Positions 7,165 to 18,730 of a stretch of DNA of 32,346 bases are shown here, piece by piece. Within the stretch, counting starts at the first letter, position 1. Each line of letters starts with the position of its first letter. This stretch comes from Verrucomicrobiaceae bacterium (GTDB taxonomy: Bacteria; Verrucomicrobiota; Verrucomicrobiia; Verrucomicrobiales; Verrucomicrobiaceae), in the NCBI GenBank assembly GCA_027490195.1, contig JAIXYN010000003.1, positions 1-32,346 on the forward strand, read 5' to 3'. A program made the translations under genes and the position numbers. The notes beneath the pieces were generated by a model. The model was not told where the DNA came from. It made no database searches and saw only the letters and a program-made list of their open reading frames with translations.

Positions 7165-7727
7165 GGCCCTGGAACCGGGCAAGAACATTCCACGGCTTCA
7201 GATGTGATGCCGCAGGAAAGACATTTCGATGAATTTTGTGCCCTCTGATGACTTACCCAAGTAGAACTATGCAGGCCTGATTATAATATGGTATTAAGTG
7301 GCATTTAATCGACGTATTCATAACTTAGCATGTGCTTCCGCTGGATTGGCTGAACTGCGCACTATGCATGGAACCGGACATGGCAAGGACGCAAGTACTG
7401 TTGGACTTGGGATTAGACCAACTCTCAAAAATCTTGTCACATTGCCCAGGCGGCGGAGCGGCACTACTGGCTGCGCTGTGTGCTTGCCTGTTATTTCCAA
7501 ATAGCAGGTGGCGCACTTTCCTTGCCACTGGGGCCGCTGCGCTCGCCGGTTCAAAATGACAATCTTTTCGAGAACTGGTCTAGACACGTACGTCTCGCAC
7601 TGGGAGCTGCGACGACTTTGGCAGTGTTTTTTGGGGAAACAAACGAGGCGACGCAGGGTATGTCATAACAACCTGCGACCTCATCTTATAGAATCTGAAC
7701 TGCGAACGATTCCCTTTTTCGAAAGTT

Positions 7728-8588
7728 TTAATCCAACTGTACCCTCGCCAATCCCAGTAGCTGCTTCACGCGCCCAATCTCTGCTGCTGATGTCTTCGCC
7801 ACAAAACCACGCGCATGGGCGAAGTGGACGTCGGGTTGTTTGTCGATGCGGGTGAAGTCGTAGAGAGGGTTGTCGTTGTGGCGGGAGAGGCCGTAGCCGG
7901 AGCCGCGGCGGTCGGGGTAGATGAGGGCGGCGACGGATTTGTCTTTGCCGATGGTGGAGAGATAACGATCAATGCCGGCGGAGGGCTCGTCGGGGAGGGG
8001 ATCGGTGCGGGGGAGGAAGAGGATTTCGTGGTCGTCCACGGTCCAGATTTGTGCCTGCTGGGCGATGTAGTCGAGGCGGGTGCGGAGTTCGCGCAGGTAT
8101 TCGAGGAGATCGGCGCCGATGTAGCTGAGGATTTCCCAGAGGGGCTCGCCGGGCTCGAGGCGTTTGGCTTTGGCGAAACGACGCAGCACGGTGATGTCGA
8201 TGGGGGAGTTGAGCTTGTTCATGGTGTTGCGGTCCACGCCGAGCCACTTGGCGGTGACGTTGGGGCCGCGGGTGTCGAACCACTCGGCGGGCTCTAGCCA
8301 GTCGCAGAACTGGCGGGCGTCTTCATAGACGCCGAGATGCTGTAGCACGAGGCTCAGGGCGCACACGGGCGGATGATCGGCAGGGAATTGATGGTGGTCG
8401 AAGTTGTTGCGCTCTGGGGCGTGCTCGCCACCGACATCGACGACGGCTATCGTGGGATCGGCGAGATCTTCTGCGGTGGGTTCGCGGCGGACGATGGGCA
8501 CGCGGTGGACGGCGGCGAGGAGGCTGCAGGCGAGGAGTTCGTCTTTATGGGAGCCGCCGGGGTGGGTGAGGATGAGGGTCAGGGACAT
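7728..8588 (-). CDS. MYG1-family (DHH-like) hydrolase/exonuclease
   Basis: A 286-residue protein of the MYG1/UPF0160 family. The N-terminal metal-binding signature THPGGSHKDE follows the first strand (MSLTLIL), and DVGGE followed by NNFDHHQF supplies the DHH-like second metal site. The eukaryotic homologue is an RNA exonuclease; bacterial members are poorly characterised, so the substrate is unknown. The start was placed at MSLTL because the in-frame extension upstream (28 residues) lacks family character. No signal peptide or membrane segment is visible. The upstream gene on the same strand ends 126 bp away, so it may be transcribed separately. The C-terminal part (ALIYPDRRGSGYGL) keeps the usual family shape, and the gene appears intact. 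Confidence 0.8.
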   Translation of the reverse strand: MSLTLILTHPGGSHKDELLACSLLAAVHRVPIVRREPTAEDLADPTIAVVDVGGEHAPERNNFDHHQFPADHPPVCALSLVLQHLGVYEDARQFCDWLEPAEWFDTRGPNVTAKWLGVDRNTMNKLNSPIDITVLRRFAKAKRLEPGEPLWEILSYIGADLLEYLRELRTRLDYIAQQAQIWTVDDHEILFLPRTDPLPDEPSAGIDRYLSTIGKDKSVAALIYPDRRGSGYGLSRHNDNPLYDFTRIDKQPDVHFAHARGFVAKTSAAEIGRVKQLLGLARVQLD

Positions 8589-8714
8589 GAAAGAAAATGA
8601 GATGGGGAGACAGTCAGAGGGGGAGATAATGAGATGGGGCGTGGAGCGGAGCGCAGGAGCTCGAGAGGTCAAGGAATAGTCAAGCTGTGCAAGGCGCGAT
8701 GCTTGCCTTACCGT

Positions 8715-9380
8715 TCACTGTCGCTGCGTGGCAGCGGGCTGGATTACGGGCTTGAGGTACCCCTCGATGTTGTAGCTCCTGCGGGTCTCTTTGCCTTTGA
8801 TGGTGGTGATCTCTTCAAACTCCACGGTCAGCCAGCCGAACAAACGGGTGCCGGGTTTGAAGCCCTCGTTTTTCATCCGGAATGCTTTCTTGGTGATGCG
8901 CCACTGCAGCTTTTCGCCTGGAATGGTCATGGGATAGGTGGCTTCGAAGGCGCAGGTGATCTGCTTCTTTTCGTCGAGCTTGAGCGTCAACATGCTCGCA
9001 TAGGCGGGCATACCACCGGTGATGACCAGATCGACTCCTTGCCCGCGCTGGGTCGCTTCACAAAAGGACATGAGGTGCTTTCCCTGGTGGGTGGAGATGC
9101 AGTTGGCCGTGTGCTCGATCTTGCTGACTGTTTTGCGGTTTGCCGGGCCTCCGGCGATGGTGTCTTCCAAATGGCCGTCATCATGCTCGAGGATGTGCCA
9201 AGGATAGGACGACTGCTTGGATCTGAAAAAATCAGAATCGAGCGTGGCATCGATCACGGCAGAGACAGTCAAGGGATCGACACAGCGATCCTCAATTGTC
9301 TGGGCTTGGGTCTGAATCTCTCCCGCCATCCAGAACCCGAAGCAGCAGGTGAGGCACGCTGCTGCGAATCGGGTTCTCAT
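8715..9380 (-). CDS. Exported hypothetical protein
   Basis: A 221-residue protein with a signal peptide: MRTR, a hydrophobic stretch (FAAACLTCCFGFWMAG), and likely cleavage after the Ala-rich QTQAQT region. The mature part contains scattered cysteines (DRCVDP, TANCIST, SFCEATQ) that could form disulphides, followed by beta-strand-like sequence. It has no recognisable enzyme motif. The family was not identified. It begins 21 bp after the stop of the dehydrogenase-like gene upstream, so the two probably share a transcript, although their products act in different compartments. The long plus-strand frame over this region is a shadow. Confidence 0.75.
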   Translation of the reverse strand: MRTRFAAACLTCCFGFWMAGEIQTQAQTIEDRCVDPLTVSAVIDATLDSDFFRSKQSSYPWHILEHDDGHLEDTIAGGPANRKTVSKIEHTANCISTHQGKHLMSFCEATQRGQGVDLVITGGMPAYASMLTLKLDEKKQITCAFEATYPMTIPGEKLQWRITKKAFRMKNEGFKPGTRLFGWLTVEFEEITTIKGKETRRSYNIEGYLKPVIQPAATQRQ

Positions 9381-9401
9381 ATGAGCGGGGGTGGGAGTGG
9401 G

Positions 9402-10610
<1,209 letters not shown>

Positions 10611-10617
10611 GATTGGG

Positions 10618-10648
10618 AAATGACGAAATCAGAATGAGGAATGACGAA
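10618..10648. repeat. Leader repeat shared with the atpC leader
   Basis: Contains the 18-bp core atgacgaaatcagaatga, identical to 14278-14295. In both places it sits immediately upstream of a minus-strand start codon, so the transcript leader reads as a TCATTC/TCGTCATT-rich tract. Confidence 0.8.
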
Positions 10649-10813
10649 AAAGTGCCGAAAATGGCGGGAGAGCGAGTGTAGCAGACGGGGGGGGAATGCA
10701 AGCGACGGAAATGGTGGGAGGAGGTCAGGATGAGGGGCGTCCTCATGCACCTAACCTTGCTTGATCCTGCTGGCCCATGCGAGCACCTACCCTGAACGAG
10801 CTAAAGCTCAGAA

Positions 10814-11746
10814 CTACTTTACAGGCGGTGGGCCACCGTTTCCTCGTGCGGGCTGCGCAGCGAGGAGATCGGTGAGGAGGCCGCTGGAGGAGGCTGGCAT
10901 GAGGGTGACGGTGGCTTTGCCGTTGATGATTTTTTGGGCTTCGAGGACGTCGAAGACGGCTTGTGAGACGTCGGGGTCGTTGGAGATGTCGCGGAGGGCG
11001 TTGCCGACGATTTCGGGGCGGACGGCGGCGGCTTTGGCAAGCTCGATGGCGGCGGTTTTTTCGGCGGTGCTGGTGATGACGCTGACCTGATTAACACCGT
11101 CCTGCTTGATGGCGGAGGTGACCTGACGGAGGCGGTTGACGACCTTGCTTTCGATCTGCTTGATCATCATGGCATCGCGGAAGTGGACCTTGCGGATGTA
11201 AACACTGCCGAGCTTGTAGCCCCACTCATGGGACTTGGGGGTGACTTCGTTGCGCACGGTGTCGCTCATGACGTGACGATTCACGAGCATCTTGGCGAGC
11301 GGCAGATTGCTGAGGCAGCGAACGGTGGAGTTGCTGACGTTGGCGGAGAGGGAGCCGCGTGGGTCGGTGTTTTTGAAGAGGAAGGAGACGGGATCGCTGA
11401 CGAACATCTCATACCAGATGCCGATGCCCATGGGGGCACCTTCTTCGGAGTTCACCGGCTGGCTGCGCAGGTACATCTGATCGAGACGCAGATCGACGAT
11501 GTGGCATTTGCCGAGCCAGTTGACCAGGAATGCAGCGGGGCCAAGTTTTGCGGGCAGGAAGTGCAGGCCCGGTTCATCAAGTGTGCCGACGACTTTGCCA
11601 AAGAGCAGGTATACCTGGCTGCGGCGCTCCTGCACGACGGCATAGAGCCCGATGATGCGCCCGATGGAAAGGATCAGCGGCACCGCTATGCTGCAGCCGA
11701 TGAAGGTGACTGCGGCTGCGAGGAGGAAGTTGGAGAAGGCGTCCAT
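10814..11746 (-). CDS. SPFH/band-7 membrane protein (HflC-like)
   Basis: A 310-residue protein with one N-terminal membrane segment (FLLAAAVTFIGCSIAVPLIL) followed by a second hydrophobic stretch, then an SPFH domain beginning near VVQERRSQVYLLFGK and a helical region (AEKTAAIELAKAAAVRP) typical of the coiled-coil part. SPFH proteins form ring-like membrane scaffolds; HflK/HflC restrain the FtsH protease. It starts 31 bp after the stop of another SPFH gene on the same strand, so the two are probably co-expressed and may form a hetero-oligomer. No ftsH is adjacent. The C-terminus ends in a Gly/Pro-rich tail. Assignment to SPFH is solid; HflC identity is not. Confidence 0.78.
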   Translation of the reverse strand: MDAFSNFLLAAAVTFIGCSIAVPLILSIGRIIGLYAVVQERRSQVYLLFGKVVGTLDEPGLHFLPAKLGPAAFLVNWLGKCHIVDLRLDQMYLRSQPVNSEEGAPMGIGIWYEMFVSDPVSFLFKNTDPRGSLSANVSNSTVRCLSNLPLAKMLVNRHVMSDTVRNEVTPKSHEWGYKLGSVYIRKVHFRDAMMIKQIESKVVNRLRQVTSAIKQDGVNQVSVITSTAEKTAAIELAKAAAVRPEIVGNALRDISNDPDVSQAVFDVLEAQKIINGKATVTLMPASSSGLLTDLLAAQPARGNGGPPPVK

Positions 11747-11776
11747 ATGAGTGGTTGGTTCTATGTTCCTGGAGTT

Positions 11777-12766
11777 TTAATCCCTGCGGGTTTCGACGAA
11801 GACCTGGCTGGCCTTGTCGAAGAGGGCGAGGCGGACATTGCGCACGTAGGAGCGCAGGGCGGCGTTGCCGCGAGATTTGAGATCGAGTAGCTGGGAGGCG
11901 AGACATTTGAGGGGTTCGACTTCGGCCTCGGCTTTGAGGGTTTCGATTTCGACGGCGCGCTGGGACTGCACGATCTTCTGGTCGGCGCTGGCCTGGGCGA
12001 GGCTGATGTCCGAGGAGACCTGGTTGTAGGCGGTGTTGATGGCGGCGAGGGCGGACTCGACTTCATGCGGCGGATCGATCCCGGTGATCAGGGAGGCATC
12101 CAGCACGATGCCGTAACGAGCGGAGGAGCTCTGGCACTCGTGGTCCATGTGCTCGTTGAGGTCGCGCATGTTTTTGCGGATGTCGTTGATGGAGATGCCG
12201 ATGGTGGAGGCGGCACCTGTGTGCTCTGGATCGGCAGCGGGATCAGGTGGTGCCTCGAAGGTGGCAATGCGCTCGCGTAAGACGCTGACGAAGTAGCCCA
12301 TGACGTGGGCGTAGGCGTTCTTCACGCCGAAGACGAAGGCGTAGAGATTGCGCTCTGAAACGCGGAAGCGGATCTGGCCATTGAGTCCGACGTTGAGCTG
12401 ATCCTTGGTGACGGCGTCGAGGATGCTGCCGGAGTTGTTGGCGGAGGGATCATCGGGATCCCAGGCCATGTTCACGGTGCTGGTGGCGATGTCCACTTTG
12501 TACACCTTTTCCCAGGGCCATTTGAAGTAGGGGCCGCCCGGCTGGATGACGCGCACCTGCGGGTAGTCGTAGCGCAGTTTTTGATCGGCGGTGAGATGCT
12601 CGGCGACGGGGTCGTCGATGGTGCGGAGATCGCCGACGCGCTGTGCACGGCCGAAGCTGGTTTTGACCGCGCGTTCGTTTTGGTTCACGGTATAAAACCC
12701 GGCGATCAGGTAACGCATGAGGAACCAGACGAGGAATCCAACAAAACAGCCAAAGGCAGTGGACAT
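11777..12766 (-). CDS. SPFH/band-7 membrane protein (HflK-like)
   Basis: A 329-residue protein. The N-terminus has a single strong membrane helix (FGCFVGFLVWFLMRYLIAGF) leading directly into FYTVNQNERAVKTSFGRAQ, the classic start of an SPFH/HflK-type domain. The C-terminal half is helical and rich in Ala/Glu (SLAQASADQKIVQSQRAV), consistent with the coiled coil. The start was set at MSTAF because it precedes the membrane helix, and the 17 upstream residues in frame look unlike coding sequence. It is the first gene of a two-gene SPFH operon. It likely acts at the inner membrane as a scaffold or protease regulator; no partner enzyme is visible nearby. Confidence 0.8.
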   Translation of the reverse strand: MSTAFGCFVGFLVWFLMRYLIAGFYTVNQNERAVKTSFGRAQRVGDLRTIDDPVAEHLTADQKLRYDYPQVRVIQPGGPYFKWPWEKVYKVDIATSTVNMAWDPDDPSANNSGSILDAVTKDQLNVGLNGQIRFRVSERNLYAFVFGVKNAYAHVMGYFVSVLRERIATFEAPPDPAADPEHTGAASTIGISINDIRKNMRDLNEHMDHECQSSSARYGIVLDASLITGIDPPHEVESALAAINTAYNQVSSDISLAQASADQKIVQSQRAVEIETLKAEAEVEPLKCLASQLLDLKSRGNAALRSYVRNVRLALFDKASQVFVETRRD

Positions 12767-12881
12767 AGGAGGGAGAGGTTGCGGGCGGAGACTCCGGGGG
12801 AATGCCTCACCTGCCAACTACAAAGGTGCGCGTGGGTTGGAATTCGGCGAAGGCCGGGCACGGGTGATTTGAGCTGAAAAT

Positions 12882-12909
12882 TGCAAACGGAGAACTGCAA
12901 ACGGAGAAC
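12882..12909. repeat. 14-bp tandem duplication
   Basis: Two exact copies of tgcaaacggagaac, flanked on both sides by ctgaaaattg, in the divergent gap between the SPFH operon and the lipoprotein gene. Confidence 0.8.
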
Positions 12910-13038
12910 TGAAAATTGGCCAGAGGTGGAACACGGGGAATGCGGGTGAGGTGGGAGTGAAGAAAGTCTTGGGGGATGGGTCCGGCCATTTTGCTGCTTG
13001 ACCCCGGGCGGGGTAAGAGGCAACTGCGGGAAACTACC

Positions 13039-13578
13039 ATGAAAAATATTTCTCTTGTTCTCCTGCTTACGAGTGCACTGTCATTGATGAGCTGTGCCAC
13101 GGGTTCAAAGCCGCAGCGCCAGCCGGTGGCAGGTGGTGAGATGGTCTCCTTTCCAAGCCAGCACATTTCGTTCTTTTTGCCAGATGGCTGGAAGGTGATG
13201 CCGAAAACGAAGGGCGAGGGGCGGCTGCTGGGTGCGGCGCATGATAACGGTGAGCAGCCAGGGGGCATCGTGTTTGCGCTGATCACGGCGCCTGATTCCA
13301 GCCACAAGGGAGTCAAAGATCCTTATTTCATCAAGGATTACCAGCGCGCCTGGAGTGCGAAGGGATTCACGAAGTTTGCCAAACCGCAACTGGTGACCGT
13401 GGGCGGACGTGAGGCGATGCGCTGCGAAGCGCGCAAGCCGGAAACGAATCAATCCTTCTTGAACTACACGTTCATTGAGAAGGGGAAGATGGTCGGCCTG
13501 CTGTTTGCCTACTATGGTATGCCGATCTCGCGCGGTCCGGCGGTGCAGCGGATCGTGGATTCGTTTTCGATACGCTGA
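13039..13578 (+). CDS. Putative lipoprotein of unknown function
   Basis: A 179-residue exported protein. MKNISLVLLLTSALSLMSC is a lipoprotein signal peptide with the lipobox LMSC, so Cys19 would be lipidated and the protein membrane-anchored. The mature part begins with a PSQHISFFLPDGWKVMP segment and ends with LFAYYGMPISRGPAVQRIVDSFSI, a layout common in small secreted proteins with a PsbP/Mog1-like or DUF1795-like fold; this resemblance is only impressionistic. The start was chosen at the ATG directly before the signal peptide rather than the in-frame codon 63 bp upstream. It is flanked by minus-strand genes, so it forms its own transcription unit, converging with the ATP synthase operon. 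Confidence 0.75.
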   Translation: MKNISLVLLLTSALSLMSCATGSKPQRQPVAGGEMVSFPSQHISFFLPDGWKVMPKTKGEGRLLGAAHDNGEQPGGIVFALITAPDSSHKGVKDPYFIKDYQRAWSAKGFTKFAKPQLVTVGGREAMRCEARKPETNQSFLNYTFIEKGKMVGLLFAYYGMPISRGPAVQRIVDSFSIR

Positions 13579-13769
13579 AGCGAGAATGGGAGCAGGCCGG
13601 GACTTGGCAAGTCACGCTCCTTGGGAGGCGCGGCGCTCTGGGCAAGGGGGAGCTAGATTTGTGCGAATTGCGGTAAGGATGGTGGGCGCATAACACGCCG
13701 GAACCGGCTGAAGCCGGGACTAAACTACATGGTCTGCGGCCTTCGTTCGTCGCCGCGCAAGCGCAGTCC
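13579..13769. other. Convergent intergenic gap with hairpin fragment
   Basis: No gene seen. It contains a short stem ccggct-gaa-gccgg within the sequence around 13695-13725 and a cttcgttcgtcgcc string near 13740 that resembles the arms of the hairpin repeats at 281 and 6524. Confidence 0.5.
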
Positions 13770-13804
13770 AAAAAAAAGACCATGAGATTGAAGTCTCATG
13801 GTCT
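13770..13804 (-). terminator. Rho-independent terminator of the atp operon
   Basis: On the minus strand, an exact 11-bp stem (agaccatgaga / tctcatggtct) with a 6-nt loop is followed at once by a run of T residues (the A-run at 13770-13777 on the plus strand). It lies 39 bp beyond the atpC stop codon. The position and structure are textbook for intrinsic termination. Confidence 0.92.
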
Positions 13805-13842
13805 GCTGTGCTCGGGTGAAGAGCGAATCTAGTTGCTCCAAC

Positions 13843-14259
13843 TCAAATGGTCTTGCGCTTGCGCTTGATATTGAGATGGATCGTGGCGCGCTGGATGGCT
13901 GCCATGGCGGCTGCAACTTCTTCCTGATGTTCACCGGGCTTGAGGGTTTCGAGGGCCTTCTTGGCGCGGGCAATGGCTTCTTCTGCTGCAGCTTCGTCAA
14001 TCTTGTCGGCGTCGATAGCAGCATCCGTGAGGATGCGGGTGACGGAGCCGGTGACTTCGACCAAGCCTTCGCCGACAGCGAGTTCGATGGTTTTGCCACC
14101 TTTGGTGATGCGCAGCTCACCGGGGACCAGAGTGGTCACGAGATTGCTGTGCGCAGGCAGGACGCCCATTTCACCCTCATACCCCGGAAGCACGACGGTA
14201 TCGACCTCATCGGAGTAGATGCGGGCTTCAGGGGTGACGATTTCCAGTTTGAGAGGCAT
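13843..14259 (-). CDS. atpC: ATP synthase F1 epsilon subunit
   Basis: 138 residues. The N-terminal beta-sandwich (PLKLEIVTPEARIYSDEVDTVV, then PGYEGEMGVLPAHSN) is the strongly conserved epsilon signature, followed by a two-helix C-terminal domain (AEEAIARAKKALETL). Epsilon forms part of the central rotor stalk with gamma and can inhibit ATP hydrolysis through its C-terminal helices. It ends in a basic tail (KRKRKTI). It is the last gene of the operon, 47 bp after atpD, and its leader contains a repeat shared with another gene's leader. Full length for the family. Confidence 0.96.
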   Translation of the reverse strand: MPLKLEIVTPEARIYSDEVDTVVLPGYEGEMGVLPAHSNLVTTLVPGELRITKGGKTIELAVGEGLVEVTGSVTRILTDAAIDADKIDEAAAEEAIARAKKALETLKPGEHQEEVAAAMAAIQRATIHLNIKRKRKTI

Positions 14260-14268
14260 GAGATGGAG

Positions 14269-14306
14269 AAATGACGAATGACGAAATCAGAATGACGAAT
14301 GAATGA
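14269..14306. repeat. Leader repeat between atpD and atpC
   Basis: Built from atgacgaa-type units and containing the 18-bp core atgacgaaatcagaatga (14278-14295), identical to 10620-10637. It fills most of the atpD-atpC gap. Confidence 0.8.
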
Positions 14307-16681
<2,375 letters not shown>

Positions 16682-16724
16682 GTGAGCGAGGAGCTAGGAG
16701 CGTGTAGCAGGAAACCGGAGAACT

Positions 16725-18254
16725 TTACTTCCAGGAGGCTTTGAAGTCGTCGAGGGCGGACTTGAGGCCGGCTTCGACATTGTCGAGGGTCTTTTCGTTG
16801 GCGAGCTGATCCATGAGCTCGCTCTTGCGGGTGCTGAGGTAGTCTTCCAGTTTGGCCTGGAATTCCTTCACGCGATCCACAGAAACGGAATCGAAGTAGC
16901 CCTTCTGCATCGCGTAAAGCGTGCTGACCATGATCGGCAGGCTCTTCGGCTGATACTGCTGTTGCTTGAAGAGTTCCACGATGCGAGCACCGCGGTCGAG
17001 CTTGGCTTTCGTGCCGGCATCGAGGTCGGAACCGAACTGGGCGAAAGCGGCGAGTTCGCGGAACTGGGCGAGGTCGAGCTTCGTGGTGCCGGAGACCTTC
17101 TTGATGGCCTTCGTCTGAGCGGCAGAACCCACGCGGGACACGGAGAGACCGACGGAAATGGCAGGGCGGATGCCTTGATAGAACAAGTCGGTTTCGAGGA
17201 AGATCTGGCCGTCGGTGATGGAGATCACGTTCGTCGGGATGTAAGCGGACACGTCGCCAGCCTGAGTCTCGATGATCGGCAGAGCAGTCATGGAGCCACC
17301 GCCGTAGTTTTCGCTGACGCGGCAGGAGCGCTCAAGCAGACGGGAGTGGAGATAGAACACGTCACCTGGATAAGCTTCACGACCGGAAGGACGCTTCAGG
17401 ATGAGGGAAACCTGACGATAGGCAACGGCCTGCTTGGAAAGGTCATCGAACACGATGAGGACGTCTTGGCCCTGATCCATGAACCACTCACCGATGGCGC
17501 AACCGGAGTAAGGCGCGAGATACTGATTCACCGCGGAGTCAGAAGCGGAAGCGCTGACGATGGTGGTGTATTCCATGGCACCGGCGTCTTCGAGAGTCTT
17601 GACGACTCGGGCGATGTTCGACTGCTTCTGGCCGATGGCGACGTAGATGCAGTAGAGAGGCTTGTGGCCCTTGAGCTTGCCCTGTTCGGCTGCCTTGTTC
17701 TGCTGGGCCTGGGAAATGATGGTGTCCACCGCGATGGTGGTCTTGCCGGTGGAACGGTCACCGATGATCAACTCGCGCTGGCCACGGCCAATCGGGATCA
17801 TGGCGTCGATGCTCATGATGCCGGTCTGCACAGGGACGGACACGGACTTACGGGCAATGATGCCAGGAGCGAGCTTTTCGACAGGATACTGGGTTTCACC
17901 CTTGATGTCGCCTTTGCCGTCGATGGCCTGACCGAGGGCGTTCACGACGCGACCGAGGAGGCTCTTGCCGACTGGCACAGAAAGGAGGCGGCCGGTGGTC
18001 TTGACTTCGTCACCTGCGCGGACGTTTTCGCCGGAGCCGAGAAGCACGCAGCCGACTTCGGTTTCTTCGAGGTTCAGAGCGAGACCGTAGACACCGCCGG
18101 GGAACTCGATCATTTCATTGAGCATGACATCGCTCAAGCCTTCAATCTTGGCTGCGCCGTCACCGATTTCACGTACGACGCCCACATTGGACTTCGTGAC
18201 GGCGGTCTTGAGGCCGGCGATTTGGGATTCGATCTCCTGGAGGATGTTGCTCAT
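16725..18254 (-). CDS. atpA: ATP synthase F1 alpha subunit
   Basis: 509 residues. Walker A-type GDRSTGKT at 165-172, [11 protein letters not shown], the alpha signature [17 protein letters not shown] containing the arginine finger, and [15 protein letters not shown] are present. Alpha provides the non-catalytic nucleotide sites and the arginine finger to each beta catalytic site. N-terminal residues ([11 protein letters not shown]) form the helix contacting delta, relevant because delta is unusually short here. The 5' leader is pyrimidine-rich. The 18-19 bp string around the upstream atpH stop codon is duplicated at the atpF stop. Confidence 0.98.
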   Translation of the reverse strand: MSNILQEIESQIAGLKTAVTKSNVGVVREIGDGAAKIEGLSDVMLNEMIEFPGGVYGLALNLEETEVGCVLLGSGENVRAGDEVKTTGRLLSVPVGKSLLGRVVNALGQAIDGKGDIKGETQYPVEKLAPGIIARKSVSVPVQTGIMSIDAMIPIGRGQRELIIGDRSTGKTTIAVDTIISQAQQNKAAEQGKLKGHKPLYCIYVAIGQKQSNIARVVKTLEDAGAMEYTTIVSASASDSAVNQYLAPYSGCAIGEWFMDQGQDVLIVFDDLSKQAVAYRQVSLILKRPSGREAYPGDVFYLHSRLLERSCRVSENYGGGSMTALPIIETQAGDVSAYIPTNVISITDGQIFLETDLFYQGIRPAISVGLSVSRVGSAAQTKAIKKVSGTTKLDLAQFRELAAFAQFGSDLDAGTKAKLDRGARIVELFKQQQYQPKSLPIMVSTLYAMQKGYFDSVSVDRVKEFQAKLEDYLSTRKSELMDQLANEKTLDNVEAGLKSALDDFKASWK

Positions 18255-18291
18255 GGTATTGCGGGTTTAAAAAACTGAGAGAGGGGCTGAG

Positions 18292-18310
18292 GGCGGAAAA
18301 ATTAAGCGGA
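18292..18310. repeat. 19-bp stop-codon repeat, atpH end
   Basis: ggcggaaaaattaagcgga spans the atpH stop and is identical to 18712-18730 at the atpF stop. Confidence 0.85.
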
Positions 18311-18700
18311 AAGGGAGTCTGACAGGGCTTTGAGACGGGCTTTGACACTGCCATCCCAAACGTCGGAACCGACTTTCACGCGGATGCCGCCAAGCAGCTC
18401 TGGATTGACACTGAATTCAAGGGTGAGCGGGCGGCCGTACTTCTTGGAGAGGCTGGCCTGGAGCTCGGACTGGGTGGCGGGAGCCAGCGCGGTGGCGCTT
18501 TCCACGGCGGCACGCTGACGATCCACTTCATTGCCCACGAGGCGGGCGAAGGCATCGAGAATGCCGATGAAACCACGGGGTTTGCTTTGGGCCACGCTGT
18601 TGACCACGGTGCGCACGCGGGACTCATCCAGTTTCCCGTCTGCGATACAGGCGCGAAAAAGCTGGCGGGAGGTGCGGCGGGCTTCTTTGGTGATCTTCAT
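18302..18700 (-). CDS. atpH: ATP synthase F1 delta subunit, short form
   Basis: 132 residues, against about 175-180 in E. coli and most bacteria. The C-terminal domain is normal: LSKKYGRPLTLEFSVNPELLGGIRVKVGSDVWDGSVKARLKAL matches the conserved GG-x-x-V-x-x-G-x-x-x-DGS pattern. The N-terminal six-helix bundle, which binds alpha at the top of F1, is shortened by roughly 45 residues: the first helices (KEARRTSRQLFRACIADGKLDESRVRTVV) pass almost straight into FIGILDAFARLVGNEV. Position between atpF and atpA confirms identity. The frame is intact with no sign of a frameshift, so the short form is probably native and possibly lineage-typical. Confidence 0.9.
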   Translation of the reverse strand: MKITKEARRTSRQLFRACIADGKLDESRVRTVVNSVAQSKPRGFIGILDAFARLVGNEVDRQRAAVESATALAPATQSELQASLSKKYGRPLTLEFSVNPELLGGIRVKVGSDVWDGSVKARLKALSDSLSA

Positions 18701-18711
18701 GGTGGCGAAGC

Positions 18712-18730
18712 GGCGGAAAAATTAAGCGGA
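18712..18730. repeat. 19-bp stop-codon repeat, atpF end
   Basis: An exact copy of 18292-18310, 420 bp away, spanning the atpF stop codon. Both proteins therefore end in Ser-Ala. Confidence 0.85.

Larger units (their letters stand above)
6200..7727. other. Repeat-filled non-coding region
   Basis: About 1.5 kb without a convincing gene. The left two thirds (to about 7200) are packed with hairpin palindromes, two copies of a ~131-bp element and four copies of a ~40-bp GT-rich unit, listed separately. Frames through it translate as low-complexity Pro/His or Gly/Val text on both strands. The right third (7200-7727) is less repetitive. A short frame at 7380-7559 would encode a 59-residue protein with one hydrophobic segment, but it has no other support. 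The region may be an insertion hot-spot or remnant between the defence island and the core genes. Confidence 0.6.

Noticed and set aside
6200..7200. CRISPR array
   Set aside because: Repeats are few, irregularly spaced (about 160-420 bp) and alternate with repeated cassettes; no cas genes are present.
7380..7668. Possible small membrane protein (59 residues, hydrophobic segment) continuing in another frame as FENWSRHVRLALGAATT
   Set aside because: It could be a decayed gene, but no family, start signal or conservation supports it.
16962..18278. 438-residue plus-strand frame
   Set aside because: Antisense shadow of atpA.
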